A DNA stretch of 64,000 nucleotides from Bos javanicus. Taxonomy: Eukaryota; Chordata; Mammalia; Artiodactyla; Bovidae. Below the pieces are notes generated by a model. The model was not told the origin of the DNA and ran no database searches. It saw only the letters and a program-made list of their open reading frames with translations. Below are positions 25,812-39,300 of this stretch, piece after piece. The stretch spans positions 124,001 through 188,000 of the forward strand of contig NW_026893849.1 of NCBI RefSeq assembly GCF_032452875.1, in the 5' to 3' direction. The translations under genes and the position numbers were made by a program. Within the stretch, counting starts at the first letter, position 1. Each line of letters opens with the position of its first letter.

Positions 25812-26640
25812 ACGTGATGATCATGCACTGATCACTTGGATATCATGCACTGATCACGTGGCTGATCATACACTGATCACGTGTCTGACCATGCACTGAT
25901 CACGTGGCTGATCATACACTGCTCACGTAACTGATCATGCACTGATCACGTGGCTATCATGCACTGATCACGTGGCTGAACATGCACTGTTCACGTGGCT
26001 GATCACACACCTGTCACGTGACATATCATGCACTGATCACGTGGCACTCATGCACTGATCACGTGGCTGATCATACTCTGCTCACGTAACTCATGCACAC
26101 ATCACGTGGCTATCATGCACTGCTCACGTGGCTGTCATGGAATGATCACGTAGCTACCATATACTGGTCACGTGACTGATCATGCACTGATCACGTAAAT
26201 GATCATGCACTGTTCACGTGACTGATCATGCACTGATCACGTGACTGATCATGCACTGATCACGTGGCTATCATGCACTGCTCACGTGGCTGATCATGCA
26301 ACGATCACGTAGCAACCATGTACTGGTCACGTGACTGATCATGCACTGATCACGTAATTGATCCTGCACTGATCACGTGGCTCATCATGCACTGATCACG
26401 TGGCTGATCACACATGTATCACGTGACTGATCATGCACTGATCACGTGGCTATCATGCACTGATCACGTGGCTGTCATGCACTGATCACGTGGATATCAT
26501 GCACTGATCACGTGGCTGATCACACACGTATCACATGACTGATCATGCACTGATCACGTGGCTATCATGCACTGATCACGTGGCTATCATGCACTGATCA
26601 CGTGGCTGATCATGCATGATCACGTAGCTACCATGTACTG
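25812..26640 (+). repeat. Orphan degenerate block without an island (1)
   Basis: It carries the ordered marks of the right flank of island B2: CACTTGGATATC (25834), GTGTCTGACC, CTGCTCACG, GGCTGAACATGC, CACCTGTCACG, CATACTCTGCTC, GTCATGGAATG, CCATATACTGG and TTGATCCTGC. Directly left of it stand canonical monomers, not an island. This implies that the flank has been copied, or the island deleted, by unequal exchange. Confidence 0.86.
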
Positions 26641-28460
26641 GTCACGTGACTGATCATGCACTGATCACGTAATTGATCATGCACTGATCACGTGGCTGAT
26701 CATGCACTGATCACGTGGCTGATCATGCACTGATCACGTGACTGATCATGCACTGATCACGTGACTGATCATGCACTGATCACGTGGCTATCATGCACTG
26801 ATCACGTGGCTGATCATGCACTGATCACGTGCTGATCATGCACTGATCACGTGGCTGATCATGCACTGATCACGTGGCTGATCATGCACTGATCACGTGG
26901 CTGATCATGCACTGATCACGTGGATATCATGCACTGATCACGTGGCTGATCACACACGATCACATGACTGATCATGCACTGATCACGTGGCTATCATGCA
27001 CTGATCACGTGGCTATCATGCACTGATCACGTGGCTGATCATGCATGATCACGTAGCTACCATGCACTGGTCACGTGACTGATCATGCACTGATCACGTG
27101 ATCATGCACTGATCACGTGGCTGATCATGCACTGATCACGTGGCTGATCATGCACTGATCACGTGACTGATCATGCACTGATCACGTGACTGATCATGCA
27201 CTGATCACGTGACTGATCATGCACTGATCACGTGGCTATCATGCACTGATCACGTGGCTGATCATGCACTGATCACGTGGATATCATGCACTGATCACGT
27301 GGCTGATCATGCACGATCACGTGACTGATCATGCACTGATCACGTGGCTATCATGCACTGATCACGTGGCTATCATGCACTGATCACGTGGCTGATCATG
27401 CAATGATCACGTAGCTACCATGCACTGATCACGTGACTGATCATGCACTGATCACGTAATTGATCATGCACTGATCACGTGGCTGATCATGCACTGATCA
27501 CGTGGCTGATCACACATGATCACGTGACTGATCATGCACTGATCACGTGGCTATCATGCACTGATCACGTGGCTGATCATGCACTGATCACGTGGCTATC
27601 ATGCACTGATCACGTGGCTGATCATGCACTGATCACGTAGCTATCATGCACTGATCACGTGACTGATCATGCACTGATCACGTGACTGATCATGCACTGA
27701 TCACGTGGCTGATCATGCACTGATCACGTGGCTGATCATGCACTGATCACGTGACTGATCATGCACTGATCACGTGACTGATCATGCACTGATCACGTGG
27801 CTATCATGCACTGATCACGTGGCTGATCATGCACTGATCACGTAGCTATCATGCACTGATCACGTGACTGATCATGCACTGATCACGTGACTGATCATGC
27901 ACTGATCACGTGGCTATCATGCACTGATCACGTGGCTGATCATGCACTGATCACGTGGATATCATGCACTGATCACGTGGCTGATCACACACTGATCACG
28001 TGACTGATCATGCACTGATCACGTGGCTATCATGCACTGATCACGTGGCTGATCATGCACTGATCACGTGGATATCATGCACTGATCACGTGGCTGATCA
28101 CACACGATCACATGACTGATCATGCACTGATCACGTGGCTATCATGCACTGATCACGTGGCTATCATGCACTGATCACGTGGCTGATCATGCAATGATCA
28201 CGTAGCTACCATGTACTGGTCACGTGACTGATCATGCACTGATCACGTAATTGATCATGCACTGATCACGTGGCTGATCATGCACTGATCACGTGGCTGA
28301 TCACACATGATCACGTGGCTGATCATGCACTGATCACGTGACTGATCATGCACTGATCACGTGACTGATCATGCACTGATCACGTGGCTATCATGCACTG
28401 ATCACGTGGCTGATCATGCACTGATCACGTGGCTGATCATGCACTGATCACGTGGCTGAT
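26641..28460 (+). repeat. HOR-type satellite, short version of the cassette interior
   Basis: It matches 45010-47409 in order up to the short marker at 27511 (45897 in unit 2, offset 18,386). From there to the next shared marker, 28302 here and 47251 in unit 2, the distance is 791 bp against 1,354 bp. The equivalent distance is 1,351 bp at 31526-32877 and 1,348 bp at 50476-51824, so this copy is missing about 560 bp. A 14-bp palindrome sits at 27091-27104. Confidence 0.8.
27091..27104. other. 14-bp perfect palindrome
   Basis: Third copy of the TGATCACGTGATCA junction, in the shortened cassette interior of macro-repeat unit 1. The homologous position in unit 2 (near 45474) keeps the normal CACGTGACTGATC, so the deletion is private to unit 1. 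Confidence 0.7.
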
Positions 28461-29760
28461 CACACATGATCACGTGACTGATCATGCACTGATCACGTGG
28501 CTATCATGCACTGATCACGTGGCTGATCATGCACTGATCACGTGGATATCATGCACTGATCACGTGACTGATCATGCACGATCACGTGACTGATCATGCA
28601 CTGATCACGTGGCTATCATGCACTGATCACGTGGCTATCATGCACTGATCACGTGGCTGATCATGCAATGATCACGTAGCTACCATGCACTGGTCACGTG
28701 ACTGATCATGCACTGATCACGTAATTGATCATGCACTGATCACGTGGCTGATCATGCACTGATCACGTGGCTGATCACACATGATCACGTGACTGATCAT
28801 GCACTGATCACGTGGCTCATGCACTGATCACGTGGCTGTCATGCACTGATCACGTGGATATCATGCACTGATCACGTGGCTGATCACACACGATCACGTG
28901 ACTGATCATGCACTGATCACGTGGCTGATCATGCACTGATCACGTGGCTATCATGCACTGATCACGTGGCTGATCATGCAATGATCACGTAGCTACCATG
29001 TACTGGTCACGTGACTGATCATGCACTGATCACGTAATTGATCATGCACTGATCACGTGGCTGATCATGCACTGATCACGTGGCTGATCACACATGATCA
29101 CGTGACTGATCATGCACTGATCACGTGGCTATCATGCACTGATCACGTGGCTGTCATGCACTGATCACGTGGATATCATGCACTGATCACGTGGCTGATC
29201 ACACTGATCACGTGACTGATCATGCACTGATCACGTGGCTATCATGCACTGATCACGTGGCTATCATGCACTGATCACGTGGCTGATCATGCAATGATCA
29301 CGTAGCTACCATGTACTGGTCACGTGACTGATCATGCACTGATCACGTGATTGATCATGCACTGATCACGTGGCTGATCATGCACTGATCACGTGGCTGA
29401 TCACACATGATCACGTGACTGATCATGCACTGATCACGTGGCTATCATGCACTGATCACGTGGCTGATCATGCACTGATCACGTGGATATCATGCACTGA
29501 TCACGTGGCTGATCACACACGATCACATGACTGATCATGCACTGATCACGTGGCTATCATGCACTGATCACGTGGCTGATCATGCACTGATCACGTGACT
29601 GATCATGCACTGATCACGTGGCTATCATGCACTGATCACGTGGCTGATCATGCAATGATCACGTAGCTATCATGCACTGGTCACGTGACTGATCATGCAC
29701 TGATCACGTAACTGATCATGCACTGATCACGTGGCTGATCATGCACTGATCACGTGGCTG
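28461..29760 (+). repeat. Four-unit run of the 14-mer HOR, run 3
   Basis: CACACATG starts at 28461, 28776, 29089 and 29402 (315, 313, 313). It is preceded by the same 159-bp half-HOR (28302) and followed after about 62 bp by a degenerate block. The fourth unit is the 16-mer form. The start-to-start distance to run 4 is 4,575 bp. Confidence 0.87.
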
Positions 29761-29822
29761 ATCATGCACTGATCACGTGACTGATCATGCACTGATCACG
29801 TGGCTGATCATGCACTGATCAC

Positions 29823-30650
29823 GTGATGATCATGCACTGATCACTTGGATATCATGCACTGATCACGTGCCTGATCATACACTGTTCACGTGTCTGACCA
29901 TGCACTGATCACGTGGCTGATCATACACTGCTCACGTAACTGATCATGCACTGATCACGTGGCTATCATGCACTGATCACGTGGCTGAACATGCACTGTT
30001 CACGTGGCTGATCACAAACCTGTCACGTGACATATCACGCACTGATCATGTGGCACTCATGCACTGATCACCTGGCTGATCATACTCTGCTCACGTAACT
30101 CATGCACAGATCACGTGGCTATCATGCACTGCTCACGTGGCTCGTCATGGAATGATCACGTAGCAACCATATACTGGTCACGTGACTGATCATGCAAAGA
30201 TCACGTAAATGATCATGCACTGTTCACGTGACTGATCATGTACTGATCACGTGACTGATCATGCACTGATCACGTGGCTATCATGCACTGCTCACGTGGC
30301 TGATCATGAAACGATCACGTAGCAACCATGTACTGGTCACGTGACTGATCATGCACTGATCACGTAATTGATCCTGCACTGATCACGTGGCTCATCATGC
30401 ACTGATCACGTGGCTGATCACACAGGTATCACGTGACTGATCATGCACTGATCACGTGGCTATCATGCACTGATCACGTGGCTGTCATGCACTGATCACG
30501 TGGATATCATGCACTGATCACGTGGCTGATCACACACGTATCACATGACTGATCATGCACTGATCACGTGGCTATCATGCACTGATCACGTGGCTATCAT
30601 GCACTGATCACGTGGCTGATCAGGCATGATCACGTAGCTACCATGTACTG
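29823..30650 (+). repeat. Orphan degenerate block without an island (2)
   Basis: Same ordered degenerate monomers as at 25812, with extra private decay: GTGCCTGATC, GATCACAAACCTGTC, ATATCACGCACTG, CACCTGGCTG, GCAAAGATC, CATGAAACGATC, GATCAGGCATG. More CpG sites are damaged than in its neighbours, so this may be an older or less corrected copy. Confidence 0.85.
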
Positions 30651-33035
30651 GTCACGTGACTGATCATGCACTGATCACGTAATTGATCATGCACTGATCA
30701 CGTGGCTGATCATGCACTGATCACGTGGCTGATCATGCACTGATCACGTAACTGATCATGCACTGATCACGTGACTGATCATGCACTGATCACGTGGCTA
30801 TCATGCACTGATCACGTGGCTGATCATGCACTGATCACGTGCCTGATCATGCACTGATCACGTGGCTGATCATGCACTGATCACGTGGCTGATCATGCAC
30901 TGATCACGTGGCTGATCATGCACTGATCACGTGGCTATCATGCACTGATCACGTGGCTGATCACACACGATCACATGACTGATCATGCACTGATCACGTG
31001 GCTATCATGCACTGATCACGTGGCTATCATGCACTGATCACGTGGCTGATCATGCATGATCACGTAGCTATCATGCACTGATCACGTGACTGATCATGCA
31101 CTGATCACGTGACTGATCATGCACTGATCACGTGGCTGATCATGCACTGATCACGTGGCTGATCATGCACTGATCACGTGACTGATCATGCACTGATCAC
31201 GTGACTGATCATGCACTGATCACGTGACTGATCATGCACTGATCACGTGGCTATCATGCACTGATCACGTGGCTGATCATGCACTGATCACGTGGATATC
31301 ATGCACTGATCACGTGGCTGATCACACACGATCACGTGACTGATCATGCACTGATCACGTGGCTATCATGCACTGATCACGTGGCTATCATGCACTGATC
31401 ACGTGGCTGATCATGCAATGATCACGTAGCTACCATGTACTGGTCACGTGACTGATCATGCACTGATCACGTAATTGATCATGCACTGATCACGTGGCTG
31501 ATCATGCACTGATCACGTGGCTGATCACACATGATCACGTGACTGATCATGCACTGATCACGTGGCTATCATGCACTGATCACGTGGCTGATCATGCACT
31601 GATCACGTGGCTATCATGCACTGATCACGTGGCTGATCATGCAATGATCACGTAGCTACATGCACTGATCACGTGACTGATCATGCACTGATCACGTAAT
31701 TGATCATGCACTGATCACGTGGCTGATCATGCACTGATCACGTGGCTGATCATGCACTGATCACGTGACTGATCATGCACTGATCACGTGACTGATCATG
31801 CACTGATCACGTGGCTATCATGCACTGATCACGTGGCTGATCATGCACTGATCACGTGCCTGATCATGCACTGATCACGTGGCTGATCACACATGATCAC
31901 GTGACTGATCATGCACTGATCACGTGGCTATCATGCACTGATCACGTGGCTGATCATGCACTGATCACGTGGATATCATGCACTGATCACGTGGCTGATC
32001 ATGCACGATCACGTGACTGATCATGCACTGATCACGTGGCTATCATGCACTGATCACGTGGCTATCATGCACTGATCACGTGGCTGATCATGCAATGATC
32101 ACGTAGCTACCATGTACTGGTCACGTGACTGATCATGCACTGATCACGTGATTGATCATGCACTGATCACGTGGCTATCATGCACTGATCACGTGGCTGA
32201 TCATGCACTGATCACGTAGCTATCATGCACTGATCACGTGACTGATCATGCACTGATCACGTGGCTGATCATGCACTGATCACGTGGCTGATCATGCACT
32301 GATCACGTGGCTGATCATGCACTGATCACGTGACTGATCATGCACTGATCACGTGACTGATCATGCACTGATCACGTGGCTATCATGCACTGATCACGTG
32401 GCTGATCATGCACTGATCACGTAGCTACCATGCACTGATCACGTGACTGATCATGCACTGATCACGTGACTGATCATGCACTGATCACGTGGCTATCATG
32501 CACTGATCACGTGGCTGATCATGCACTGATCACGTGGCTATCATGCACTGATCACGTGGCTGATCACACTATCACGTGACTGATCATGCACTGATCACGT
32601 GGCTATCATGCACTGATCACGTGGCTGTCATGCACTGATCACGTGGATATCATGCACTGATCACGTGGCTGATCACACACGATCACGTGACTGATCATGC
32701 ACTGATCACGTGGCTATCATGCACTGATCACGTGGCTATCATGCACTGATCACGTGGCTGATCATGCAATGATCACGTAGCTACCATGTACTGGTCACGT
32801 GACTGATCATGCACTGATCACGTAATTGATCATGCACTGATCACGTGGCTCATCATGCACTGATCACGTGGCTGATCACACATGATCACGTGGCTGATCA
32901 TGCACTGATCACGTGACTGATCATGCACTGATCACGTGACTGATCATGCACTGATCACGTGGCTATCATGCACTGATCACGTGTCTGATCATGCACTGAT
33001 CACGTGCCTGATCATGCACTGATCACGTGGCTGAT
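30651..33035 (+). repeat. HOR-type satellite, full-length cassette interior
   Basis: Canonical and marker monomers in partial 14-mer order, with GTGCCTGATC near 30840 and short markers near 30963, 31322, 31526, 31890, 32566, 32682 and 32877. It holds the ~560 bp that is missing from the cassette to its left. No gene is seen. Confidence 0.83.
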
Positions 33036-34338
33036 CACACATGATCACGTGACTGATCATGCACTGATCACGTGGCTATCATGCACTGATCACGTGGCTG
33101 TCATGCACTGATCACGTGGATATCATGCACTGATCACGTGACTGATCACACACGATCACGTGACTGATCATGCACTGATCACGTGGCTATCATGCACTGA
33201 TCACGTGGCTATCATGCACTGATCACGTGGCTGATCATGCAATGATCACGTAGCTACCATGTACTGGTCACGTGACTGATCATGCACTGATCACGTAATT
33301 GATCATGCACTGATCACGTGGCTGATCATGCACTGATCACGTGGCTGATCACACATGATCACGTGACTGATCATGCACTGATCACGTGGCTCTCATGCAC
33401 TGATCACGTGGCTGTCATGCACTGATCACGTGGATATCATGCACTGATCACGTGGCTGATCACACACGTATCACGTGACTGATCATGCACTGATCACGTG
33501 GCTATCATGCACTGATCACGTGGCTATCATGCACTGATCACGTGGCTGATCATGCAATGATCACGTAGCTACCATGTACTGGTCACGTGACTGATCATGC
33601 ACTGATCACGTAATTGATCATGCACTGATCACGTGGCTCATCATGCACTGATCACGTGGCTGATCACACATGATCACGTGACTGATCATGCACTGATCAC
33701 GTGGCTCTCATGCACTGATCACGTGGCTGTCATGCACTGATCACGTGGATATCATGCACTGATCACGTGGCTGATCACACACGTATCACATGACTGATCA
33801 TGCACTGATCACGTGGCTATCATGCACTGATCACGTGGCTATCATGCACTGATCACGTGGCTGATCATGCAATGATCACGTAGCTACCATGTACTGGTCA
33901 CGTGACTGATCATGCACTGATCACGTAATTGATCATGCACTGATCACGTGGCTGATCATGCACTGATCACGTGGCTGATCACACATGATCACGTGACTGA
34001 TCATGCACTGATCACGTGGCTATCATGCACTGATCACGTGGCTGTCATGCACTGATCACGTGGCTATCATGCACTGATCACGTGGCTGATCACACGATCA
34101 CGTGACTGATCATGCACTGATCACGTGGCTATCATGCACTGATCACGTGGCTGATCATGCACTGATCACGTGACTGATCATGCACTGATCACGTGGCTAT
34201 CATGCACTGATCACGTGGCTGATCATGCAATGATCACGTAGCTACCATGTACTGGTCACGTGACTGATCATGCACTGATCACGTAACTGATCATGCACTG
34301 ATCACGTGGCTGATCATGCACTGATCACGTGGCTGATC
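33036..34338 (+). repeat. Four-unit run of the 14-mer HOR, run 4
   Basis: CACACATG starts at 33036, 33350, 33665 and 33980 (314, 315, 315). Two units carry the sub-variant CACACACGTATCAC, which adds one base pair and makes those units longer. The last unit is the 16-mer form. Confidence 0.87.
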
Positions 34339-34395
34339 ATGCACTGATCACGTGACTGATCATGCACTGATCACGTGACTGATCATGCACTGATC

Positions 34396-36053
34396 ACGTG
34401 ATGATCATGCACTGATCACGTGGATATCATGCACTGATCACGTGGCTGATCATGCACTGATCACGTGTCTGATCATGCACTGATCACGTGGCTGATCATG
34501 CACTGATCACGTGACTGATCATGCACTGATCACGTGGCTATCATGCACTGATCACGTGGCTGATCATGCACTGATCACGTGGCTGATCACACACTGTCAC
34601 GTGACATATCATGCACTGATCACGTGGCACTCATGCACTGATCACGTGGCTGATCATACACTGATCACGTAACTCATGCACACATCACGTGGCTATCATG
34701 CACTGATCACGTGGCTGTCATGGAATGATCACGTAGAAACCATATACTGGTCACGTGACTGATCATGCACTGATCACGGAAATGATCATGCACTGTTCAC
34801 GTGACTGATCATGCACTGATCACGTGACTGATCATGCACTGATCACGTGGCTATCATGCACTGATCACGTGGCTGATCATGCACGATCACGTAGCAACCA
34901 TGTACTGGTCACGTGACTGATCATGCACTGATCACGTAATTGATCATGCACTGATCACGTGGCTCATCATGCACTGATCACGTGGCTGATCACACATGTA
35001 TCACGTGACTGATCATGCACTGATCACGTGGCTATCATGCACTGATCACGTGGCTGTCATGCACTGATCACGTGGATATCATGCACTGATCACGTGGCTG
35101 ATCACACACGTATCACATGACTGATCATGCACTGATCACGTGGCTATCATGCACTGATCACGTGGCTATCATGCACTGATCACGTGGCTGATCATGCATG
35201 ATCACGTAGCTACCATGCACTGGTCACGTGACTGATCATGCACTGATCACGTAATTGATCATGCACTGATCACGTGGCTGATCATGCACTGATCACGTGG
35301 CTGATCATGCACTGATCACGTAACTGATCATGCACTGATCACGTGACTGATCATGCACTGATCACGTGGCTATCATGCACTGATCACGTGGCTGATCATG
35401 CACTGATCACGTGGCTGATCATGCACTGATCACGTGGCTGATCATGCACTGATCACGTGGCTCTCATGCACTGATCACGTGGCTGTCATGCACTGATCAC
35501 GTGGATATCATGCACTGATCACGTGGCTGATCACACACGTATCACATGACTGATCATGCACTGATCACGTGGCTATCATGCACTGATCACGTGGCTATCA
35601 TGCACTGATCACGTGGCTGATCAGCCATGATCACGTAGCTACCATGTACTGGTCACGTGACTGATCATGCACTGATCACGTAATTGATCATGCACTGATC
35701 ACGTGGCTGATCATGCACTGATCACGTGGCTGATCATACACTGATCACATAACTGATCATGCACTGATCACGTGACTGATCATGCACTGATCACGTGACT
35801 GATCATGCACTGATCACGTGGCTATCATGCACTGATCACGTGGCTGATCATGCACTGATCACGTGGCTGATCATGCACTGATCACGTGACTGATCATGCA
35901 CTGATCACGTGTCTGATCATGCACTGATCACGTGGCTATCATGCACTGCTCACGTGGCTGATCATGCCATGATCAGGCAGCTACCATGTACTGGTCACAT
36001 GACTGATCATGCACTGATCACGTGACTGATCATGCAGTGATCACGTGGCTATC
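34396..36053 (+). repeat. Mild degenerate block and satellite before island B4
   Basis: GTGATGATC near 34399 starts the block, followed by GTGGATATC (34418), GTGTCTGATC, CACTGTCACG, GACATATC, GGCACTCATGC, GTAGAAACC and CCATATACTGG (near 34740). Many positions that are damaged in the orphan blocks are canonical here. The satellite after 35225 leads to GCCATGATCAGGCAGC near 35965 and the left flank of the next island. Confidence 0.83.
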
Positions 36054-36432
36054 ATGCACTACTCACGTGGCTGATCATGCAATGATCATGTAGCTACCAT
36101 GTACAGGTCACGTGAATGATCATACACCCATCAGGTGACTGATCATGCACTGATCACGTGGCTATCATGCACTGATCACGAGACTGATCATGCACTGATC
36201 ACGTCTATATCATGCACTGATCACATGACTGCCCATGCACTGATCACGTGGATGATCATACACTAATCTTGTGACAGATCATGCACTGATCACGTGGCTG
36301 ATCATGCACTGATACCGTGACTGAGCATGGACTGATCACATGACTATCATGTAGTGATCACGTGACTTAATGGCGCTGATCATGTGACTGATCATGCGCT
36401 GATCATGTTTGCTATCATACACTGATCATGTG
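36054..36432 (+). repeat. Degenerate left flank of island B4
   Basis: Same ordered marks as the other type B left flanks. The diagnostic base at 36269 is T (CACTAATCTTGTG). The copy at 55213 shares it and the copies at 7753, 17816 and 38896 do not. Macro-repeat units 2 and 3 therefore share a more recent ancestor at this point than either does with unit 1. Confidence 0.87.
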
Positions 36433-36673
36433 CCTCTGGAGGCAATAAACAAAGAGCTGAGTAGGCACGAATCAAACAGTCAGCAGGCAATAATCATGGA
36501 ACTCAGCTGTGAGGAATCATGCTGCTCAGCTGGCAATAATCAAGCAGCTGAGCAGGCAGGAATTACGCAGCACAGCTGGCAATTGTCAAGCAGATGACAG
36601 GCAGGAATCGTGCAGCTCAGCTGGCAATTGTCAAGCAGATGAGCAGACAGTAATCACGCAGCTCAGCAGGCCC
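36433..36673 (+). repeat. Diverged satellite island, type B, copy 4 (241 bp)
   Basis: First island of the pair in unit 2. The body matches the copy at 17980 over its length by reading. The base following CAGCAGGCCC is A (36674). The 62-codon open frame at 36409-36597 has no coding context. Confidence 0.89.
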
Positions 36674-37290
36674 AGATCACGTGACTGAGCATGCACTGTT
36701 CACGTGGCTGATCATACACTGATCACGTGATGATCATGCACTGATCACTTGGATATCATGCACTGATCACGTGGCTGATCATACACTGTTCACGTGTCTG
36801 ACCATGCACTGATCACGTGGCTGATCATACACTGCTCACGTAACTGATCATGCACTGATCACGTGGCTATCATGCACTGATCACGTGGCTGAACATGCAC
36901 TGTTCACGTGGCTGATCACACACCTGTCACGTGACATATCATGCACTGATCACGTGGCACTCATGCACTGATCACGTGGCTGATCATACTCTGCTCACGT
37001 AACTCATGCACACATCACGTGGCTATCATGCACTGCTCACGTGGCTCGTCATGGAATGATCACGTAGCAACCATATACTGGTCACGTGACTGATCATGCA
37101 AAGATCACGTAAATGATCATGCACTGTTCACGTGACTGATCATGTACTGATCACGTGACTGATCATGCACTGATCACGTGGCTATCATGCTCTGCTCACG
37201 TGGCTGATCATGCAACGATCACGTAGCAACCATGTACTGGTCACGTGACTGATCATGCACTGATCACGTAATTGATCCTGCACTGATCAC
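36674..37290 (+). repeat. Degenerate right flank of island B4
   Basis: It repeats the flank at 18221-18830 mark for mark (CACTTGG at 36747, CACCTGTCACG, CATACTCTGCTC, GGCTCGTCATGG, CCATATACTGG, TTGATCCTGC). Small changes include GCAAAGATC for GCACAGATC and GTAGCAACC for GTAGCTACC. Confidence 0.87.
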
Positions 37291-38687
37291 GTGGCTCATC
37301 ATGCACTGATCACGTGGCTGATCATACACTGATCACGTGACTGATCATGCACTGATCACGTGACTGATCATGCACTGATCACGTGGCTATCATGCACTGA
37401 TCACGTGGCTGATCATACACTGATCACGTGACTGATCATGCACTGATCACGTGGCTGATCATGCACTGATCACGTGGCTGATCATGCACTGATCACGTGT
37501 CTGATCATGCACTGATCACGTGGCTGATCATGCACTGATCACGTAACTGATCATGCACTGATCACGTGGCTATCATGCACTGATCACGTGGCTGATCATG
37601 CACTGATCACGTGGCTGATCACACACTGATCACGTGACTATCATGCACTGATCACGTGGCATCATGCACTGATCACGTGGCTGATCATACACTGATCACG
37701 TAACTGATCATGCACACATCACGTGGCTATCATGCACTGATCACGTGGCTGTCATCAATGATCATGTAGCTACCATATACTGATCACGTGACTGATCATG
37801 CACTGATCACGTAAATGATCATGCACTGATCACGTGGCTGATCATGCACTGATCACGTGACTGATCATGCACTGATCACGTGGCTGATCATGCACTGATC
37901 ACGTAATTGATCATGCACTGATCACGTGGCTGATCATGCACTGATCACGTGGCTGATCATGCACTGATCACGTGACTGATCATGCACTGATCACGTGACT
38001 GATCATGCACTGATCACGTGGCTATCATGCACTGATCACGTGGCTGATCATGCACTGATCATGACTGATCATGCACTGATCACGTGGCTGATCATGCACT
38101 GATCACGTGACTGATCATGCACTGATCACGTGAATGATCATGCACTGATCACGTGGCTGATCATGCACTGATCACGTGGCTGATCACACATGTATCACGT
38201 GACTGATCATGCACTGATCACGTGGCTATCATGCACTGATCACGTGGCTATCATGCACTGATCACGTGGCTGATCATGCAATGATCACGTAGCTACCATG
38301 TACTGGTCACGTGACTGATCATGCACTGATCACGTAATTGATCATGCACTGATCACGTGGCTGATCATGCACTGATCACGTGGCTGATCACACACGATCA
38401 CGTGACTGATCATGCACTGATCACGTGACTGATCATGCACTGATCACGTGGCTATCATGCACTGATCACGTGGATATCATGCACTGATCACGTGGCTGAT
38501 CACACACGATCACGTGACTGATCATGCACTGATCACGTGGCTATCATGCACTGATCACGTGGCTATCATGCACTGATCACGTGGCTGATCATGCAATGAT
38601 CACGTAGCTACCATGCACTGGTCACGTGACTGATCATGCACTGATCACGTGACTGATCATGCAGTGATCACGTGGCTATCATGCACT
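37291..38687 (+). repeat. Satellite between the two B islands of unit 2
   Basis: Canonical monomers with the mild patch at about 37610-37820 (GGCATCATGC, CATGCACACATC, GTCATCAATG, CCATATACTG). One monomer near 38058 has lost its E-box core (GATCATGACTG). It corresponds to 18831-20237. Confidence 0.86.
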
Positions 38688-39059
38688 ACTCACGTGGCTG
38701 ATCATGCAATGATCATGTAGCTACCATGTACAGGTCACGTGAATGATCATACACCCATCAGGTGACTGATCATGCACTGATCACGTGGCTATCATGCACT
38801 GATCACGAGACTGATCATGCACTGATCACGTCTATATCATGCACTGATCACATGACTGCCCATGCACTGATCACGTGGATGATCATACACTAATCATGTG
38901 ACAGATCATGCACTGATCACGTGGCTGATCATGCACTGATACCGTGACTGAGCATGGACTGATCACATGACTATCATGTAGTGATCACGTGACTTAATGG
39001 CGCTGATCATGTGACTGATCATGCGCTGATCATGTTTGCTATCATACACTGATCATGTG
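38688..39059 (+). repeat. Degenerate left flank of island B5
   Basis: The ordered type B left-flank marks are present (CACTACTCACG, CACCCATCAGG, TGATACCGTG, TTAATGGCGCTG). The diagnostic base at 38896 is A, as in unit 1 flanks. Confidence 0.87.
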
Positions 39060-39300
39060 CCTCTGGAGGCAATAAACAAAGAGCTGAGTAGGCACGAATC
39101 AAACAGTCAGCAGGCAATAATCATGGAACTCAGCTGTGAGGAATCATGCTGCTCAGCTGGCAATAATCAAGCAGCTGAGCAGGCAGGAATTACGCAGCAC
39201 AGCTGGCAATTGTCAAGCAGATGACAGGCAGGAATCGTGCAGCTCAGCTGGCAATTGTCAAGCAGATGAGCAGACAGTAATCACGCAGCTCAGCAGGCCC
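39060..39300 (+). repeat. Diverged satellite island, type B, copy 5 (241 bp)
   Basis: Second island of the pair in unit 2, 2,627 bp after the first. The base after CAGCAGGCCC is A (39301). Positional homologues at 20851 and 58242 have T, while first-of-pair islands have A. This copy therefore looks converted by, or exchanged with, a first-of-pair copy. The open frame 39036-39224 is the same repeat by-product. Confidence 0.89.

Larger units (their letters stand above)
17980..36432 (+). repeat. Macro-repeat unit 1 (18,453 bp)
   Basis: Counting from island start to homologous island start gives 18,453 bp. Independent markers agree: CACTTGG at 18294 and 36747 (18,453), the second island at 20610 and 39060 (18,450), CCATATACTGG at about 18616 and 37072. 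Internal order is island B, 2.63 kb, island B, about 5 kb of HOR DNA with a four-unit run, then degenerate blocks at 25.8, 29.8 and 34.4 kb, then the next island. Compared with unit 2 it lacks about 560 bp between 27511 and 28302. Confidence 0.86.
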
